NCBI GenBank assembly: GCA_032209605.1
Contig: JASFXZ010000009.1
Location: 21,687,553-21,751,552 of the forward strand
Length of the DNA: 64,000 nucleotides
Source of the DNA: Mactromeris polynyma
Lineage: Eukaryota > Mollusca > Bivalvia > Venerida > Mactridae
Reading direction: 5' to 3'
Positions within the stretch are counted from its first letter, which is position 1. Each line of letters starts with the position of its first letter. The position numbers and the translations under genes are program-made. Of the stretch, positions 38,801 to 47,399 are shown one piece after another. The notes under the pieces are model-generated. The model searched no databases and was not told the DNA's origin. It saw only the letters and a program-made list of their open reading frames with translations.

Positions 38801-40525
38801 ACACAAAGCCTTGGTTGATACATAACTAGCCTAAAATGCACTTATACTTGGTTGATACATAACTAGCCTTAAATGCACTTATACTTGGTTGATACATAAT
38901 TAGCCTTAAATACACTTATACTTGGTTGATACATAACTAGCATAAAACACACACAGACTTGGTTGATACATAACTTGCCTAAAACACACAAAGCCTTGGT
39001 TGATACATAACTAGCCTAAAATGCACTTATACTTGGTTGATACATAACTAGCCTTAAATGCACTTATACTTGGTTGATACATAATTAGCCTAAAATGCAC
39101 TTACACTTGGTTGAAACATAACTAGCATAAAACATAAAACACACACAGACTTGGTTGATACATAACTAGCATAAAACACACATAGCCTTGGTTGATACAT
39201 AACTAGCCTAAAATGAACTTATACTTGGTTGATACATAACTAGCCTAAAATGCACTTATACTTGGTTGATACATAACTAGCCTAAAATGCACTTATACTT
39301 AGTTGATACATAACTAGCCTAAAATGCACTTATACTTGGTTGCTACATAACTAGCCTAAAATGCACTTATACTTGGTTGATACATAATTAGCCTACAATG
39401 CACTTATACTTGGTTGATACATAACTAGCATAAAACACACATAGCCTTGGTTGATACATAACTAGCCTAAAATGCAATTATACTTGGTTGATACATAACT
39501 AGCCTAAAATGCACTTATACTTGGTTGAAACATAACTAGCATAACACACACACAGACTTGGTTGATACATAACTAGCCTAATACTCACATAGACTTGGTT
39601 GATACATAACTAGCCTAAAATTCACATAGACTTGGTTGATACATAACTAGCCTAAAATACACATTGACTTGGTGGATACATAACTAGCCTAAGATACACT
39701 TATACTTGGTTGATACATAACTAGCCTAAAATTCACGATGACTTGGTTGATACATAACTAGCCTAAATTTCACATTGACTTGGTGGATACATAACTAGCC
39801 TAAATGCACTTATACTTGGTTGATACATAACTAGCCAAACTAAACATGGACTTTGTGGATACATAACTAGCCTAAATACACATTGACTTGGTGAATACAT
39901 AACTAGCCTAAAACACACATAGAGTTGGTTGATACATAACTAGCCTAATACACATAACTATTCTTGAATGTTACATAACTAGCCGTAGAACCTCATAGCC
40001 TTAGGTACATAACTAGTCGTAAAACATACTTAATTGGCCTGAACATATATAACTGGTCTTGAATGACACAGTCATAGCAAGACTCACAAACACATGAAAT
40101 GCCTGAATACCATACCACATTGTGTATTAATATATTACAATTTCTAATATTTTTCAGAGTGATTTTCGATTAAACAATCATGAAAGACAAACGTCTCAAA
40201 ACAATCATTGGAATAACTCACCAATGGTCATGTTTGGTAAGAATGTGACGTTGTTTGCTCTATCACCATTCATTATATCTAGTATCCATTTTAAAACAGC
40301 CAGATTGTCACGTGTTGACCGTGAAACAACACCACTACATGTTCCATTTGTGCCTGGCTCTCGTATTCCAGCAACAACCAAAAATTTCACAGTCCCGGGT
40401 CTCTCCCTTTTCTGGTATGAACAGACGCCGTCGGTTAGTGAAAAACCATTTGTTCCCGTGATAAAGATGGCCAGAAGAAGCGTCAGAGCCGACACTTTGA
40501 TGTGAACCTGAGCCATATTATTCAT
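25760..40525 (-). CDS. Tandem Venus-flytrap, single-pass membrane receptor-like protein (8 coding exons)
   Basis: Hand-assembled from coding exons 40525-40222, 37287-37165, 36154-35997, 35566-34853, 34358-32904, 29796-29564, 28172-28033 and 26814-25760. All introns are GT-AG with good donors (GTGAGT, GTAAGT, GTAGGT, GTATGT, GTAAGT, GTATGT, GTATAT). Intron phases 1,1,0,0,0,2,1 close exactly, giving 1393 aa plus stop. Layout: signal peptide about 1-27; flytrap domain 1 about 40-433; flytrap domain 2 about 434-925; three-Cys and Thr-rich stalk to about 996; one transmembrane helix about 1001-1021; cytoplasmic tail about 1022-1393. The flytraps resemble class C GPCR ectodomains (IGYDLYDNC, SYSASSPD, YPYFLRSVPSD). 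There is no full nine-cysteine domain, seven-helix bundle, kinase or guanylate cyclase. The role is inferred as a ligand-sensing surface receptor or co-receptor, probably for an amino-acid-like ligand. Alternatives are a class C receptor paralogue that lost its GPCR core, or a decoy/clearance receptor. The exon model is confident; the function is not. Confidence 0.85.
26868..27790 (+). pseudogene. Decayed LINE fragment (linker to reverse transcriptase N-terminus), antisense in last intron
   Basis: Plus-strand translation shows the typical non-LTR segment between endonuclease and RT (SPWFDENCRRAK, then basic helices and FWKYIKKFD). Reading across several frameshifts, RT palm-start motifs follow (GNIVPIHKKGDKSNPPSYRG, then LIDESQFG). 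The frame is broken near 27375, 27570 and 27665. Neither the endonuclease nor the catalytic YxDD part is present. It is a truncated, dead copy lying antisense inside intron 7 of the flytrap gene. The clade (CR1/Jockey-like or other) cannot be fixed by eye. Confidence 0.8.
28033..28172 (-). CDS. Flytrap gene coding exon 7: transmembrane helix
   Basis: A 140-nt exon, entry phase 2 and exit phase 1. It encodes TWKT, then the hydrophobic stretch VAIALIFGFCIVMFVLLVVL, then the stop-transfer-like IRPCVIKQ, as in a type I single-pass protein. The acceptor is CATTACAG and the donor G|GTATAT. The strongest minus-strand open frame here is out of phase with the gene; the phase given is the only one that joins both neighbouring exons without a stop. 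Confidence 0.8.
28271..28632 (-). repeat. 27-bp minisatellite, about 13 copies, in intron 6
   Basis: Unit GTCTGAGTGGGTTATAGCCG plus CGAGGTG. Copies are nearly identical, with a GCC-to-GTT variant in two. The open minus-strand reading (RGYNPLRPP repeated) is periodicity only. Exons 6 and 7 splice together in phase without it. Confidence 0.95.
28659..28906 (-). mobile_element. MITE family H, copy 2, in intron 6
   Basis: Ends GGGCCCTTTATTCATAAACA and AAATATTTGTGAACAAGGCC, partly inverted copies of each other and of the element at 23138. No coding. Confidence 0.6.
28914..28976 (+). mobile_element. MITE family A, partial copy 2
   Basis: Only the right part of the family is kept (GAGGTGGTCGTTAAGTGAGG, ending TTCTACTGTA). 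Lies in intron 6. Confidence 0.6.
29203..29405 (+). mobile_element. tRNA-derived SINE in intron 6
   Basis: Head GGTTAGCTCAAAGTGTAGAG with B box ATGTTCGAACCCC, then a C-tract and a decayed core (TACCTCCGAATCACATGGG). No mature-tRNA acceptor stem. Confidence 0.6.
29564..29796 (-). CDS. Flytrap gene coding exon 6: end of flytrap 2 and stalk
   Basis: A 233-nt exon, entry phase 0 and exit phase 2. It begins IGRYTKNGQ, matching the strand that follows the flytrap core in class C receptors, and continues to IHCSTYQLKDTCSQVCPR. It then becomes a Thr/Val/Pro-rich stalk (TTTTPTTVVT). Only three cysteines are present where mGluR/CaSR relatives carry a nine-cysteine domain. Confidence 0.85.
29985..30292 (-). 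mobile_element. tRNA-derived SINE in intron 5
   Basis: On minus, the head GGTTAGCTTAGTTGGTAGAG and B box GGTTCGATTCCCGG are followed by the core TGACTTCCACCTCTGATTCA near 30017. The 61-codon open frame over the head (VSLVGRALCCHPADPGSIPG) is the usual SINE artefact. Confidence 0.65.
30545..30640 (+). repeat. Dispersed direct repeat, copy 1, in intron 5
   Basis: GTTAAACCGCCAGCGCCTG through GTCAATAAATATGACGTTTT and TTTGTCCTTTG recurs with small changes at 56018-56108. Possibly a fragment of a transposable element. Confidence 0.7.
30641..32903. other. Intron 5, remainder
   Basis: No additional exon, RNA or matched repeat seen. Minus-strand frames here lack hydrophobic helices, so no hidden seven-helix exon is apparent. 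Confidence 0.5.
32904..34358 (-). CDS. Flytrap gene coding exon 5: second Venus-flytrap domain
   Basis: One 1455-nt exon (485 codons, phase 0 to 0) holds nearly the whole second flytrap: GSYIIDGAF, GDVLLLGLFTVR, IGALSSPVT, LSYSASSPDLDN, YPYFLRSVPSD, YIDDAYGKGG, VFIASEAWG and GNGNIGYTIYNIQ. Counting gives S583, S606, D626, Y654 and E733 at the positions of mGluR1 S165, T188, D208, Y236 and D318. The first four spacings (23, 20, 28) are identical to mGluR1. T-to-S and D-to-E are conservative. This supports an L-amino-acid-type pocket. Confidence 0.9.
34570..34743 (+). mobile_element. MITE family A, copy 3, in intron 4
   Basis: Starts TACAGTAAACCTCACTTTAA. Contains TTGCACCGTTTTGCTCTTTA shared with the copy at 52394. 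The right end (TATCGAGGTTTTAA) has lost the last bases. Confidence 0.75.
34853..35566 (-). CDS. Flytrap gene coding exon 4: lobe 2 of first Venus-flytrap
   Basis: A 714-nt exon (238 codons, phase 0 to 0). It starts AITKMLTTIGWNYVVLIHS, the helix and strand that follow the hinge in class C flytraps, and continues with IAVIYFGNPSGA and WVFTSHLAS, ending with the closing strands (TVKFEDDGTQHYSTLELRF). Where binding receptors have an acidic-Y-G motif, this domain has SEATRDEAE, so the binding tyrosine is absent. Confidence 0.9.
35997..36154 (-). CDS. Flytrap gene coding exon 3: part of first flytrap lobe 1
   Basis: 158 nt, entry phase 1 and exit phase 0. Reads GVISLTTPKATQLISRYTQP, then LPVLRPLMSSPSL and FRQEAL. 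The fit of both phases and the family-typical SSPSL segment support this exon, which has no start codon of its own. The Asp expected in a VPSD-like motif is replaced by VVAFRQ. Confidence 0.85.
37165..37287 (-). CDS. Flytrap gene coding exon 2: part of first flytrap lobe 1
   Basis: 123 nt, phase 1 to 1. Joined to exon 1 it gives NMTIGYDLYDNCDSEDMTT, the IGYD-x-YD-x-C segment of class C flytraps. Ends SPVYIG at a GTAAGT donor. Confidence 0.9.
37820..40020 (+). repeat. 37-bp satellite, about 60 copies, in intron 1
   Basis: Unit TTGGTTGATACATAACTAGC plus CTAAAATGCACTTATAC (37 bp), becoming ragged after about 39800. Between 38230 and 39100 five unit variants recur as a block. The AGCATAAAACACACACAGAC variant appears at 38234, 38421, 38606, 38754 and 38939, spacings of about 185, 185, 148 and 185 bp (5, 5, 4 and 5 units). 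Confidence 0.95.
40222..40525 (-). CDS. Flytrap gene coding exon 1: signal peptide and start of first flytrap
   Basis: The start is the ATG at 40525 (MNNMAQVHIKVS); a second in-frame ATG lies three codons on. Extension upstream is barred by an in-frame TGA and the only earlier codon is TTG. The hydrophobic run ALTLLLAIFITGTNG is a signal peptide ending near residue 27. Then TVKFLVVAGIREPG and LKWILDIMNG match the first strand and helix of a flytrap. Several N-glycosylation sites (NGTC, NVTF, NMTI) are visible. The exon leaves in phase 1 at ATTG|GTGAGT. Confidence 0.88.
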
Positions 40526-40582
40526 TGGATAAGCATTTGACAATCCGTCTTTTTGTAGGACTCAGAAGACATAAAGCTTCAT
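40526..40582 (-). promoter_or_regulatory. 5' UTR of flytrap gene with a short upstream ORF
   Basis: The exon begins after a strong acceptor (TTTTCTGTTTCAG). Its first bases are ATG, opening a six-codon upstream ORF (MKLYVF, then TGA) in frame with the main start. This may dampen translation (inference). The acceptor implies at least one untranslated leader exon further upstream, to the right. Confidence 0.6.
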
Positions 40583-41237
40583 CTGAAACAGAAAATTTTG
40601 TTCATTATGACCATAACTTAGAAAACATGAATATTATGGAATGTGAAAAGCATTAGCAGCATTCCTTATACATGAAACCGTAATCACTACAAAACTTGAA
40701 GCTCTAAGCACATCTATAATCTATATATTTTACATCGATTGTGAAACAAAATATAGCAACCTAGGGTATTCACTCTTTGGGTTACTAACAGTACTCGCGT
40801 CTAATTAAGGTATTTGAATTCCAAGGCCTAATTTAAACTCTTGACCCTCGGATCAGCAGCCAGGGGCTCCATCCCTCGCCCACGATTCCTGTCACAAGCA
40901 TGATGAAACCTGAAATCGCTTTTGAGTTTTAACGCTAAGTCATTTGCACATTTAAAGACGACACCAAATGCATCATACAATGAGTGAAGACTCGCGACGC
41001 TAAGCATTACGTTCTCGGTTTGATAGGCACGTGTTAAACGTGCGTCCACCTACAACGCCTTCACCACAACAAACTACCTGCTGCAGACATATATATATCA
41101 TATATCAAATTTTATCAGCATACAAACAAATCTCTCATAATCAAAATTCTCAAAACAGAAACTGCATAGATTCCATTGATTGTTTACACATTTATTTCAT
41201 CTATCTAAAACACCAACCCCTTCCAACAACATATAAG

Positions 41238-41282
41238 CAACACAACAACAACAACAGCAGCAGCAACAGCAACAACATCAAC
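41238..41282 (+). repeat. CAA/CAG microsatellite
   Basis: Imperfect run of CAACAA and CAGCAG triplets. No coding context. Confidence 0.8.
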
Positions 41283-42439
41283 ATTCAGTGCAATATCCAG
41301 AGAATGTAATTAATACAACATAATTATGAAGTACTAACATGCGCAATGTACGAGTAATGCTATTGAAAGATAACACTGCTAACCGTGACAGCCGAAAACT
41401 CCAAAATGATAAAATTGAATAGTCCCGACGCTGTTTGTAGATAGGTGGTTAATTATTTGTTTTTAAATCCATTCTTCATGTTAGTGGTTGTATTAACAAT
41501 ATTTCTCTGGATTGCATTAACATAGTTACTGTAGAGGGCCAAATTATTATTTAGGAGGGCAATATTTCCGGGTAGATAGTGAGACAGCAAACATATTTTT
41601 TAATTGTGGCCCTGGAGTGAGCATATTCAGCATGTAGTTTTTACAAAAGAACAGGTGTTTTAAATATGCAGTACAGGATTTCCTGCAGGTTTAAATTTAC
41701 ACTTGCATCAATAAAACATGAAATGATTGACAGTTATATTCATGTCAATAGAAGTTTTCCGCATGTAAACAACCTTGAAATACAATATTATTTGCGTGGT
41801 AAACAACTTAAAGTATATAACAGGAAAGTTGGGTAAAATATTGAAAATTCCCCATACTGTTCACGGGGCATTGATCGTTTGGGACCAATTCGCGCATGCA
41901 GAAAATAATTCACGCGAGATGTGTCGGGGGACATGATATTCAATCCAACTAAGTGTAGAATCCCAGGACATTTCATGGAAATTGAGTTATTGATTAATAG
42001 ATATTGCAATTTAATACATTGTGATCACATTCACTGTATATCATGTAAAAACCTTAATTATGTCAAATAGCCCACTGTTCGGAAAAAAGCAAATGTTTAC
42101 GTATATGTGAACTTTGTCATAAACCTTAAATTTCAAGAACTGAACATTCCATGCGTAATAAAGAACAAAATTCAGTATCATGATTAAGGTTAGCAGAAAG
42201 AAATGAGACAGACACTGCCCAACAAACACCTCGGACTGACGGACAGTGTCTGAAGACGGGAGATATATCTTTTCGAGCATTGTGACCATAGTTGGGTGTT
42301 AAAAATATGGCATGAGTTTACACATAGTGTCATCTCAGTTTGGGTAAAATAACTTTGACTTTAAACATCTTCTCCTAAGCGTGAGAAAATTCAATAATAT
42401 TTAAAGAAAGTATCGATTCCAAAAACCCATGCTTAGAAC
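41283..42439. other. Non-coding stretch, nothing recognised
   Basis: No supported gene or RNA. Confidence 0.5.
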
Positions 42440-42611
42440 ATACAGTCGAACCTCGCTCATTCGAATTAATCAGGTCCGTAATTTTACTTCGAATAATACA
42501 TGGTTTCGAATAGGTCATTTCTATTCGACGTGCATCGGGACCTTGATATTTATTACGGATAATACCGAGTATTCGGATAAAAGGTTGTCAAATAAACGAG
42601 GTCTGACTGTA
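42440..42611 (+). mobile_element. MITE family B, copy 2
   Basis: TACAGTCGAACCTCGCTCAT at the left and AAACGAGGTCTGACTGTA at the right, with the internal TTCGGATAAAAGG seen in the other copies. Confidence 0.8.
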
Positions 42612-42682
42612 CTCTACTCAAATGTTCTGCGTACTAAGATTGTCTATTTCCTGGTTTCCTGTCACATCTATAGCACTGATAA

Positions 42683-43164
42683 CCTGCGTGTGGATCGGTG
42701 TATAGCATTAGTGTAGTACCATTAAACCTGCGTGTGGATCGGTGTATAGCATTAGTGTAGTACCATTAAACCTGCGTGTGGATCGGTGTATAGCATTAGT
42801 GTAGTACCATTAAACCTGCGTGTGGATCGGTGTTTAGCATTAGTGTAGTACCATTAAACCTGCGTGTGGATCGGTGTATAGCATTAGTGTAGTACCATTA
42901 AACCTGCGTGTGGATCGGTGTATAGCATTAGTGTAGTACCATTAAACCTGCGTGTGGATCGGTGTATAGCATTAGTGTAGTACCATTAAACCTGCGTGTG
43001 GATCGGTGTATAGCATTAGTGTAGTACCATTAAACCTGCGTGTGGATCGGTGTATAGCATTAGTGTAGTACCATTAAACCTGCGTGTGGATCGGTGTATA
43101 GCATTAGTGTAGTACCATTAAACCTGCGTGTGGATCGGTGTATAGCATTAGTGTAGTACCATTA
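42683..43164 (+). repeat. 44-bp minisatellite, 11 nearly perfect copies
   Basis: Unit CCTGCGTGTGGATCGGTGTA plus TAGCATTAGTGTAGTACCATTAAA split at 20 and 24 bp. Only one substitution is evident in the array (GTTTAGC at about 42834). Such homogeneity suggests recent expansion or an assembly copy-number estimate. Confidence 0.95.
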
Positions 43165-43197
43165 GCAGTAATAACTACGAAAGTCTGGTGGTAACAA

Positions 43198-43415
43198 TTC
43201 GACTTTATGAATTCAATATTTCATCTTCATGAATTCAAGATTTCAACTTCATGAATTCAAGATTTCATCTTCATGAATTCAAGATTTCTTCTTCTTGAAT
43301 TCATAATACAGCTTCACGAATTCATGAAGATAAAATCGTGAATTCGGAATTCGCGAAGTTGAAATCATGAAAATAAAGTCATGTTTTGAAGAACACGAAA
43401 GTCGTGATGTTGAAA
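43198..43415. mobile_element. Foldback/palindromic element, copy 2
   Basis: Repeated ATGAATTCAAGATTTCA words on one arm and GAAATCATGAAAATAAAG-like words on the other, as at 10664. Immediately follows the 44-bp array. Confidence 0.6.
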
Positions 43416-45117
43416 TCGTGCAACCATGTATACATACATACTCTGAATTTTAAACCAACAATATCTAGCGAATAATCAGTGCAGGAACTCGTGGTATAAC
43501 TGTTTTTTCCTTAATGGATTTTACGTTGAAAATGTTACTGATGAAGGGATATATACGTAGTATCAATAATAAATACAATATTCACAACTCGTTTGAACGT
43601 TCGCTCTAAATCTTAAAACACACGAAGTGTTCGTACAACGAACAGCATAGTACCGAAGAGATCAAAAAACGATAACACTCGTCAAAAACCGGATTTGCTG
43701 AAAATTATGAAATCGCTAAATAACTATCAAAATGTTAAGTTCAATATATATATATTTCATTCTATACACATGTAACTTCAATAACAATAAATATACACAT
43801 TTATTGGTGATTCGGCATTAAGTAATTTTGGCCATTCATATATTATTATGACAGAGTCTCATACTCGCATACAAACAGAACACATTTTAGAATCATTTTA
43901 ATAACGCACTTATTTTAGATCGTACAATTTGTGCTAAATTGTTGTCAATCATAAGCATTTATATATACTGAAGGAATATAAACACAATGTCTAGCAAGTC
44001 GGATACATTGTTTGATAGCACATTCTCCTGGGGGCATTCGGCAAAATATTTGTTGTCAAGATAACCAATAATGGGGCATCTTAAAACATTCAAAATTCTC
44101 TCATAAATTAAATGTAGATCTGAATTTTACCAGACGTTTCTTTGTCCTTTCAGTATATTTCTTTCAAAGGTCAAGTAGACGTCATCAGACAAAAATGAAC
44201 TCGAATCGATGCAGAGAAGGTTGTTGGCGCCATATGTGAGTTTTGAATATAATACGGAAATATGTGCAGCATTGCTAAAAAACAGGTGAGAATGAAACTA
44301 CACAACGTAGGGGAAAAAACGCGTGAAGCAAATAAACAGAAATATACTATTTCAAAGTACATGTGATACATAAATATATTTTCCGAAACATTTCATCTGA
44401 GAGGTGGAGATCAGTTACACTGTGCTTATACATGTGTTATGTTTGAACGAAGAACGAGAATCGCATTATTGGGAGAGCCCACACCTCTAGTAGGCAACGT
44501 TTCATACGTAATTCTTTCATTCTTGTGTCATTAACATTTCATACCGACATCACCCGACTTAAATAACAATGTTAATAATTGAAGTATTAATTATTCATAT
44601 CACTATGACGACGCCGGGGAATAATAACGCAGACGGATATACGGATATTATATCTGATTCCTCGTAAATTACTCATGATAACTATCAACACCACCTACTT
44701 TCTCATTTAATTGGAAAAGTTTAGAAAATTCAAATTATCAATTTAAGCCGAAACCCCTTTATTTTCCTTTCAAGTATTATTGCGTTTAAAAGAAATATCA
44801 TAAGTTCAGTCTACATATTTTATAGTATGTCGTCTAGGTTAGTAACAGTATGAATTATGTTTTTTATATATTTAAAATGTCTTCTCGATAGCTCAAACCA
44901 ACCAACAACCTATTAGTCAGGCGGTCTAATGCACTGTTGCTGACAATGCCCATTACGTTCCCTACATCTCAAACTTCCGGTGTCAACAAAAGTTTATCTC
45001 GCTCTGTTAGAACTTCGATTCAGGTTTGTCAATTATCGGAACGCGCACATACATTAAACTAAGTAAGGAAATTATTAAGTTGACGTCTCAAAGCTTTACC
45101 TTAATAGCTAAACATCG
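43416..45117. other. Non-coding stretch, nothing recognised
   Basis: No supported gene, RNA or matched repeat. Confidence 0.5.
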
Positions 45118-45610
45118 TTTACCCACATCATGTATTACAAATATACTGGTCAAAAGAGCTAACACACCAGTGCTAGTCCATATAGTTTACCCACATCATG
45201 TATTACACATATACTGGTCAAAAGAGCTAACACACCAGTGCTAGTCCATATAGTTTACCAACATCATGTATTACACATATACTGGTCAAAAGAGCTAACA
45301 CACCAGTGCTAGTCCATATAGTTTACCCACATCATGTATTACACATATACTGGTCAAAAGAGCTAACACACCAGTGCTAGTCCATATAGTTTACCCACAT
45401 CATGTATTACACATATACTGGTCAAAAGAGCTAACACACCAGTGCTAGTCCATATAGTTTACCCACATCATGTATTACACATATACTGGTCAAAAGAGCT
45501 AACATGTCAGTGCTAGTCCATATAGTTTACCCACATCATGTATTACACATATACTGGTCAAAAGAGCTAACACACCAGTGCTAGTCCATATAGTTTACCC
45601 ACATCATGTA
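45118..45610 (+). repeat. 68-bp minisatellite, left part (about 7 copies)
   Basis: Unit TTTACCCACATCATGTATTA, then CACATATACTGGTCAAAAGA, then GCTAACACACCAGTGCTAGT and CCATATAG. Broken at 45610 in the middle of a unit and resumed at 46869. Confidence 0.95.
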
Positions 45611-46868
45611 CAAGACTAATTTTGATGCAAAGCATCAAAACGGCGGCACAAGTTTTAGGAAGCATGATATTGAAGATTTATTATTTTGTTTATCAATAAA
45701 TAAGAAAGTATGATCATCACCAAGCCATAATTCTGGTAAGAATCATCCACAATTCATGACAATTGCCTAAATAGTCTTGGTACCAATCAATCATTTGTAG
45801 TTTAATTGGAATATGACTTGTTTATGTAAAACAAACCGACCAGTTTGTGACATGCATTTATCTAAACAGACAGTGAGACAATACAATAACAATGTGTAAT
45901 TTTTAGTTTATGTGGAACATATTATTTGTCATGTGATGAAAAAAGTATTCACATTGGATTCAAAGTAAAGGAAACGGTAGAATGTGCTTACAGACTTTTT
46001 CCATTGGTCGGTGATAATGTTTCGCGGGAAAATGCTGGTGCATCGATTTACACGAAACGAAGAAAAAAAACGATTACACGAAACGTAGATAGAACGAAAC
46101 GGATCTAAAAATATACATGATTATAACTTCTAGTTTTACAGATCTAAAAGAACTATTGGGATATCAAAAGGGAAAAATATCCACTAAAAATGTCAAAACA
46201 ACGTAATTAAAAGTTCAGTTCAACCATCAGCATTTGATCTCGAATGTACTGAATCCGTTTTACTGCCAATGCGTTATTTGAACAACAAATGCTATGACGT
46301 TTTCAACGACAATTTTCATTGGCTGAATTTTGTTTACATATTACCATCAGTACATAACTTATATGGGTCAAGTTAAGGCAATGTATATTGCATAGTTTGG
46401 TCACTGTATTTATATTTGTACATTATAAACTGCATTCATGAACTTATTAATATGGATTAACATTTTTTGTTTAACAATTTGCTTTTTTATAAGTACAATT
46501 TCAATTTGCGTGCACAGCATTAGGAACCATTTCCTGAACTTTGATGATGAATTGAGCGTAGTTGTGAAACGAAGCTATGTAATACACGATGCCTAACCGT
46601 TTTCGTGACTAGCTGTTGTAAATTCTTATAAGCATACGTAAAACATTTTTTAAAGCTTTTTATTAACGGAAAAAATACATTTTAAATATTTTGACATTTT
46701 TTTATTATCAATTAGTACACTTTTTTTATCTGTATAATTAGAATCACGTTTTGTAAGAACAATTTAAAAAAGCATAATACCAATGGCTTCTCCCATTTCG
46801 ATTATGCAACTCCATGTACCTAGATTAAAAATTATTCAAATAGACGACGGCCTGAAGGCCGCCGTCAA
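45611..46868 (-). mobile_element. 1258-bp insertion with Helitron-like ends, splitting the 68-bp array
   Basis: The array unit reads CATGTA|TTACAC when intact; the insert lies exactly between that A and T. Read on the minus strand, the 3' end has a perfect 9-bp hairpin (TTTTGATGC, loop TTT, GCATCAAAA) nine bases before the terminus AGTCTTG|T. That is the geometry of a Helitron 3' end, although CTTG differs from the usual CTRR. The 5' side has a second hairpin (GACGGCGGCC TTCA GGCCGTCGTC, one mismatch). ACGGCGGC/GCCGCCGT form subterminal inverted repeats. No Rep/helicase frame, so non-autonomous. A Helentron-like subclass is possible. Confidence 0.7.
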
Positions 46869-47127
46869 TTACACATATACTGGTCAAAAGAGCTAACACA
46901 CCAGTGCTAGTCCATATAGTTTACCCACATCATGTATTACACATATACTGGTCAAAAGAGCTAACACACCAGTGCTAGTCCATATAGTTTACCCACATCA
47001 TGTATTACACATATACTGGTCAAAAGAGCTAACACACCAGTGCTAGTCCATATAGTTTACCCACATCATGTATTACACATATACTGGTCAAAAGAGCTAA
47101 CATGTCAGTGCTAGTCCACATAGTTTC
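46869..47127 (+). repeat. 68-bp minisatellite, right part (about 4 copies)
   Basis: Continues the unit interrupted at 45610 without a gap. The CATGTCAGTG variant unit occurs once here and once in the left part. Confidence 0.95.
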
Positions 47128-47230
47128 CTAGAATGCTACTGAATACATAGTCTGCTGTTTACAATTATCTATAATATTCATGATTCATGATATTCATATG
47201 AATTTAACCGTCGAAAGAATAAAATGTATG

Positions 47231-47399
47231 TACAGTAAAACCTCTGTAACAAGACCACCCTTGGGACCCTTGACAATTGCTTTTGTTAGTGAGGTGGTCT
47301 TAATAATGAGGTTGAATAAAGAGCAAACCAGTGGAAATTGAATTCTTAATGTTGAGGTGGTCTTATTATTGAGGTGGTCTTTAAGTGAGGTTTTACTGA
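47231..47399 (+). mobile_element. MITE family A, copy 4
   Basis: TACAGTAAAACCTCTGTAAC at the left and TTAAGTGAGGTTTTACTGAA at the right, with the shared GAGGTTGAATAAAGAGCAAA interior. Confidence 0.8.
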
